Made by a program: the position numbers and the translations under genes | Part shown: positions 61,011 through 64,000 of the stretch, in pieces | Position numbering within the stretch: the first letter of the stretch is position 1 | How the letters are laid out: each line of letters begins with the position of its first letter | NCBI RefSeq assembly: GCF_018729455.1 | Contig: NZ_JAHHZF010000010.1 | Coordinates: 132,122-196,121 of the forward strand | DNA length: 64,000 bases | Reading direction: 5' to 3' | From: Prosthecodimorpha staleyi | Lineage (GTDB): Bacteria > Pseudomonadota > Alphaproteobacteria > Rhizobiales > Ancalomicrobiaceae | Notes under the pieces: generated by a model | The model's input: the letters and a program-made list of their open reading frames with translations, nothing else | What the model was told of the DNA's origin: nothing | The model's database searches: none

Positions 61011-61145
61011 ACGGGCTATACCGATCGGAACAACGGCCGAGGCGGCCGGCGGTCCCGGCGGGAGTCGGGGCGCTGCCGCCATAACGGGGCCGGGATCGTT
61101 CCGACCGGCTCGCTCGCCCGGACGACATTTCAACCGGGAGGCGGC

Positions 61146-61826
61146 ATGGAGCGGTTCCTGATCGTCGATGACCATCCGCTGTTCCGCGAGGCACTGCGCA
61201 GCGCCATCATGGCGGCCCATCCGGCGGCGGAGATCGTCGAGGCGACCGGCATGGACGAGGCGCTCGCCCTGGCGGGCATGCCGGGTGCGGCCTTCGATCT
61301 CGCCCTGCTCGATCTGTCCATGCCGGGCACGACCGGTTTCGACGGCATCCTGCAATTCCGGTCACGGTTTCCGCGCCTGCCGCTGGTCGTCGTCTCCGGC
61401 CTCGACGATCCGCGCATCGTGCGCGAAGCCTTGGCCTACGGGGTGTCCGGCTTCGTCCCGAAGGCGTCCGGAAAGGCCGAGCTGGTCGCGGCCATCCGGA
61501 CCGTCATGGCGGGGGGACTGCATGCCCCGCCCGATGCTCCGGGTGCCCCCCCGCAGGCCATCCCGGAGGACGACCGCGAACGGCTGGTCGAACGGCTGAA
61601 AACGCTGACCCCGGCGCAATTCCGCGTCCTGCAGATGATCCGCCAGGGCCTGCTCAACAAGCAGATCGCCTACGAACTGCAGGTCGGCGAGACCACCGTG
61701 AAGGCGCATGTCTCCGAGATCCTGCGCAAGCTCGGCGTGATCAGCCGGACCCAGGCGGTGATCGAAGCGTCCCGGATCGATTTCGAACGGATCACCCTGG
61801 AGCCCGGCGACGACCGGCAGGCTTGA
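61146..61826 (+). CDS. LuxR-type (NarL family) response regulator
   Basis: This is a 226-residue response regulator. The receiver domain (about 3-118) has the acidic pair in LIVDDHPLFREALRS, the phospho-acceptor Asp56 (LALLDLSMPG), the switch Ser (VVVSGLDDPRIV) and Lys in SGFVPKASGKAELV. A short Pro-rich linker leads to a GerE/LuxR helix-turn-helix (about 155-215): LTPAQFRVLQMIRQGLLNKQ, IAYELQVGETTVKAHVSEIL. No kinase is adjacent; two kinases at 43-47 kb are possible partners but lie far away. It lies 174 bases upstream of the chaperone-client pair, whose leader carries a tandem repeat of the kind such regulators bind. Confidence 0.95.
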   Translation: MERFLIVDDHPLFREALRSAIMAAHPAAEIVEATGMDEALALAGMPGAAFDLALLDLSMPGTTGFDGILQFRSRFPRLPLVVVSGLDDPRIVREALAYGVSGFVPKASGKAELVAAIRTVMAGGLHAPPDAPGAPPQAIPEDDRERLVERLKTLTPAQFRVLQMIRQGLLNKQIAYELQVGETTVKAHVSEILRKLGVISRTQAVIEASRIDFERITLEPGDDRQA

Positions 61827-61873
61827 TGCAAAATTGTTGAGCCGGCATGATTTTAGCTGCCGGTAACTGCCGA

Positions 61874-61989
61874 TCGGCTTGTCGATCTTGATATTGGTCG
61901 GCTTATCGACAGTCAAAGACATCAATTGTTTTTCAGACTGTCATTCCGCCTTCATGGCGCCTCGCAATGTATACACTTACAACATTGCG
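61874..61989 (+). promoter_or_regulatory. Leader of the chaperone-client operon: tandem operator-like repeats and a palindrome at the ribosome-binding site
   Basis: Two direct copies of TCGGCTTRTCGAY start at 61874 and 61898, 24 bases apart, that is on about the same face of the helix. Further down, CGCAATGT (61963-61970) and ACATTGCG (61982-61989) form a perfect eight-base inverted repeat with an 11-base centre, and its right arm runs into the GGGAG of the ribosome-binding site. The region is AT-rich for this genome. The direct repeats look like regulator sites, and the palindrome could be an operator or an RNA hairpin that hides the ribosome-binding site. Confidence 0.55.
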
Positions 61990-62000
61990 GGAGATGAACC

Positions 62001-62462
62001 ATGAACTATCACAAACTCATGGGCGATTTCAGCCGATTGGCCGGCCTCGACGATGTGGAGTTCGAGGACGCCGGCGGCTATTTCGAGATCGGCGGCCAGC
62101 CGCTGTTTCTGGCGCACGAGGCGGCCTTCGGGCGCATCACCCTGTCGGCGCCGGTCGCCACGCTCAAGGCGTCGGAGAGCGATCTGGCGGGGCGCCTGCT
62201 CGAGCTCAATCTGATGCTGATGCGCAGCGGCGGCTACGCGTTCGGCTACGACCCGGAGACCGCGACCTGCCTGCTGGTCGCCAGCCATCCGATCGCCGCG
62301 CTCGACGCCGCCGGGCTCGACGCGGCGATCAGCGCGATCGTCGCCAAGACCGAAGCCGCCCGGGGGCTCGTCCTGCTCGGGCTCGAACTCGACGACGTGG
62401 CCGATGCCAAGGCGCTGAACGACCTGATGTCCCGACAGGAAACGACGCTCATCCGCGCTTGA
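62001..62462 (+). CDS. CesT-like type III secretion chaperone family protein
   Basis: This is a 153-residue acidic protein that fits the CesT/Tir-chaperone fold: an N-terminal helix (YHKLMGDFSRLAGLDDVEF), beta strands (GGYFEIGGQPLFLAHEAAFG, RITLSAPVATLKA), a central helix (LAGRLLELNLMLMRSGGYAF), then GYDPETATCLLVASHPIAAL and a C-terminal helix. CesT proteins act as dimers that bind one secreted client and often lie directly before the client's gene, as is the case here. The ATG at 62001 follows GCGGGAG. It starts a two-gene unit with its own AT-rich leader. No secretion apparatus gene is in the window. The call rests on pattern and length, and a different small dimeric chaperone is possible. 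Confidence 0.7.
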   Translation: MNYHKLMGDFSRLAGLDDVEFEDAGGYFEIGGQPLFLAHEAAFGRITLSAPVATLKASESDLAGRLLELNLMLMRSGGYAFGYDPETATCLLVASHPIAALDAAGLDAAISAIVAKTEAARGLVLLGLELDDVADAKALNDLMSRQETTLIRA

Positions 62463-62476
62463 ACGGGAGACAGGCC

Positions 62477-63295
62477 ATGGCTTCGATTCTCAACACCCCC
62501 AGCATGGCGCAGCTGAAGCAGGTGATCAGCACCTCGCAGGACAGCAGCTTCGTGACGAAGTCCGGCGGGACGCTGACCAAGCCGGACTTCGCGCTTGGCT
62601 ATACGACGAAGCGCGAGGAGGTCGCCTACAGGAAGCTGTCGGACACGCCGACAGTCAAGTCGCGCGGCGGCGTCGAATTCGGCAAGAAGTCCGGCGTCAC
62701 GATGGAGACCGTGGTCGCGCTGAGCATGCGCTTCAACACCGGTGCGGCCGAATTCGGCAAATCCCTCCTCAAGGAAAAGCTGATGGATCTTCGGACCAAC
62801 GGCACCAGCGAATTGGCCCAGCGTCTCTCCCATCTGTCGGAATCCGAGATCGACGAAATGGTCATGACCTTCGCCAACGACAAACCCGAACTGTTCCTCG
62901 GCGTCGGGGGCTCGGCGGCCGAGATGCTGTCGAAGGTCGCCGTCAAGACCAAGCACGGCGAGGGCATCGTGCCCCTGAAAAGCCTGGAGACCGATGAGAA
63001 TCGGGGCGTCGTCAAGGGCGTCCAGCGGGTCACGATCGGCGACCTCAAGGACGTCATCGGGGTCATCGACCGGACCATGAACGCGTCGATCGAAAACCAG
63101 CTGCCCGGCTTCGCCACCAAGTGGCTCGACAAGCACGACGAGGCCAATCTGCGCCTCAGCCCCGGCAAGGCCGACGAACTCCTGTCGAATCTCGACCGCC
63201 TGTGCGGGATCGAGCGGGACCCGATCGCCTCGCTGCGCCTGTCCAACCACCAGGCCCAGGACCTGCTGTCGACCCTCGACCGGATCGGCAGCTGA
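62477..63295 (+). CDS. Unrecognised protein, likely client of the upstream chaperone (putative secreted effector)
   Basis: This is a 272-residue protein that I cannot place in a known family. It starts 14 bases after the chaperone gene with CGGGAGACAGG upstream. The first 30 residues are rich in Ser, Thr, Gln and Asn (TPSMAQLKQVISTSQDSS), the usual character of type III secretion signals. The middle (about 75-210) is mostly charged helix (LLKEKLMDLRTNGTSELAQR, TIGDLKDVIGVIDRTMNAS). The C-terminus has two copies of an 18-residue motif with a 28-residue period: LRLSPGKADELLSNLDRL (225-242) and LRLSNHQAQDLLSTLDRI (253-270). No signal peptide or membrane helix is seen. Position behind a CesT-like gene is the main reason for the effector reading. 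Confidence 0.6.
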   Translation: MASILNTPSMAQLKQVISTSQDSSFVTKSGGTLTKPDFALGYTTKREEVAYRKLSDTPTVKSRGGVEFGKKSGVTMETVVALSMRFNTGAAEFGKSLLKEKLMDLRTNGTSELAQRLSHLSESEIDEMVMTFANDKPELFLGVGGSAAEMLSKVAVKTKHGEGIVPLKSLETDENRGVVKGVQRVTIGDLKDVIGVIDRTMNASIENQLPGFATKWLDKHDEANLRLSPGKADELLSNLDRLCGIERDPIASLRLSNHQAQDLLSTLDRIGS

Positions 63296-63322
63296 CCGAC
63301 CGGCCGCCTGACCGGCCGCGCC

Positions 63323-64000
63323 TCAGAGCTTCCGCAGTCGAACCTGTTCGATCCGGTGGCTCTTGCCCTTATACAGAATGAGATGGGCGCGCGGCCGGGT
63401 CGGGAAGATGGTTTCGCGCAGGTTGACGAGGTTGATGTTGTTCCAGAGATCGTTGGCGATGGTCAGCGCCTCGTCGGTCGAGATCTTGGAATAGCGGTGG
63501 AAATAGCTTTGTGGATCGCGGAAGGCGGTCTCGCGCAGGCTCATGAACCGCTCGACATACCATTGGTGCAGGAGCGGTTCCTCGCTGTCGAGATAGATCG
63601 AGAAGTCGAAGAAGTCCGAGACGAACGGCACGGCGTTGCCGTCGCGCGGCAGCTTGGTGGTCTGCAGGACGTTGAGGCCTTCGAGGATCAGGATGTCGGG
63701 CCGGTCGATCGTGACCTTCCCGCCGGGCACCACGTCGTAGACCAGATGCGAATAGACCGGCGCCTCGACATGGGCCTTGCCGGCCTTGATGTCGGACAGG
63801 AACTTCAGCAGAGCCGGGATGTCGTAGCTCTCCGGGAAGCCCTTGCGGCGCATCAGGCCTTCGCGCTCCAGCACCGCATTCGGGTAGAGAAACCCGTCCG
63901 TGGTGATCAGGTCGACCTTCGGGCTCGAGGCCCAGCGCGACATCAGCGCCCTGAGGACGCGCGCGGTGGTCGACTTGCCGGCCGCCACCGAGCCGGCCAG
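63323..64000 (-). CDS. coaA: Pantothenate kinase type I (5' part outside the window)
   Basis: This enzyme phosphorylates pantothenate with ATP, the first and feedback-regulated step of coenzyme A synthesis. The C-terminal 225 or so residues are present, from the Walker A loop ([19 protein letters not shown]) to the stop at 63323. Further landmarks are [71 protein letters not shown] and the C-terminal [19 protein letters not shown]. These match bacterial type I (CoaA) and not type III. The gene continues beyond position 64000 on the minus strand, so the start cannot be given. It is convergent with the putative effector gene (27 bases between stops). Confidence 0.96.
   Translation of the reverse strand: MAGSVAAGKSTTARVLRALMSRWASSPKVDLITTDGFLYPNAVLEREGLMRRKGFPESYDIPALLKFLSDIKAGKAHVEAPVYSHLVYDVVPGGKVTIDRPDILILEGLNVLQTTKLPRDGNAVPFVSDFFDFSIYLDSEEPLLHQWYVERFMSLRETAFRDPQSYFHRYSKISTDEALTIANDLWNNINLVNLRETIFPTRPRAHLILYKGKSHRIEQVRLRKL

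Noticed and set aside
61146-63295. A complete type III secretion locus
   Set aside because: Only a CesT-like chaperone and a possible client are present; no export-gate, ATPase or needle genes were seen.

Overview
This window comes from a high-GC (roughly 70%) alphaproteobacterial chromosome, most likely a Hyphomicrobiales (Rhizobiales) member. The evidence is the gene set and order: membrane-anchored cytochrome c / kdsB / pheA, a duplicated-yejA yej operon, a FYDLN-acid (TIGR02300) protein, a PAS/HWE histidine kinase with a DFLFG-type membrane N-terminus, an OlsB-like acyltransferase, a fused malic enzyme-phosphotransacetylase, and alphaproteobacterial intergenic palindromes. The genus cannot be fixed from the sequence alone.

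Layout. 0-2 kb: a DUF3750 gene embedded in an interspersed hairpin-repeat family. 2-7.6 kb: polA and a divergent class A penicillin-binding protein. 7.6-15.4 kb: a minus-strand yejA-yejA-yejB-yejE-yejF peptide ABC importer. 15.6-21.5 kb: housekeeping genes (cytochrome c, kdsB, pheA, moeB/thiF-like, aroA, FYDLN protein) ending in a tRNA-Ala(GGC). 21.6-23.9 kb: a lower-GC insert after the tRNA that holds an HTH-antitoxin/PIN-toxin pair and a decayed gene. 23.9-31.4 kb: a catabolic cluster of four-carbon acid sugar kinase, RuBisCO-like protein, VOC protein and TRAP transporter, with a divergent LacI regulator. 31.4-33.8 kb: a cobalamin riboswitch that leads into a small unknown gene, and a divergent rtcR without rtcBA. 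34.2-36.3 kb: an omega-amino-acid:pyruvate aminotransferase and a divergent XRE-cupin regulator. 36.3-43 kb: L,D-transpeptidase, wrbA, mutS, a DUF4272 protein and a GNAT/OlsB-like acyltransferase. 43-47 kb: two large histidine kinases. 47.5-54.3 kb: an alpha/beta hydrolase and a 1,878-residue DUF4011-type helicase. 54.4-61 kb: YqhA, CHAD, msrA, a small membrane protein, maeB and an aminotransferase. 61.1-63.3 kb: a LuxR-type response regulator followed by a CesT-like chaperone and its putative client. 63.3 kb to the end: coaA, cut by the window edge.

The points most worth following up are the CesT-chaperone/client pair, with its unusual leader and no secretion apparatus in view; the cobalamin riboswitch that controls an unrecognised 103-residue protein; the RuBisCO-like sugar-acid cluster, which carries an extra VOC enzyme; the giant helicase, whose terminal nuclease motif looks altered; and the tRNA-linked toxin-antitoxin insert. 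All calls rest on reading the sequence and on recalled family knowledge; no database search was run.
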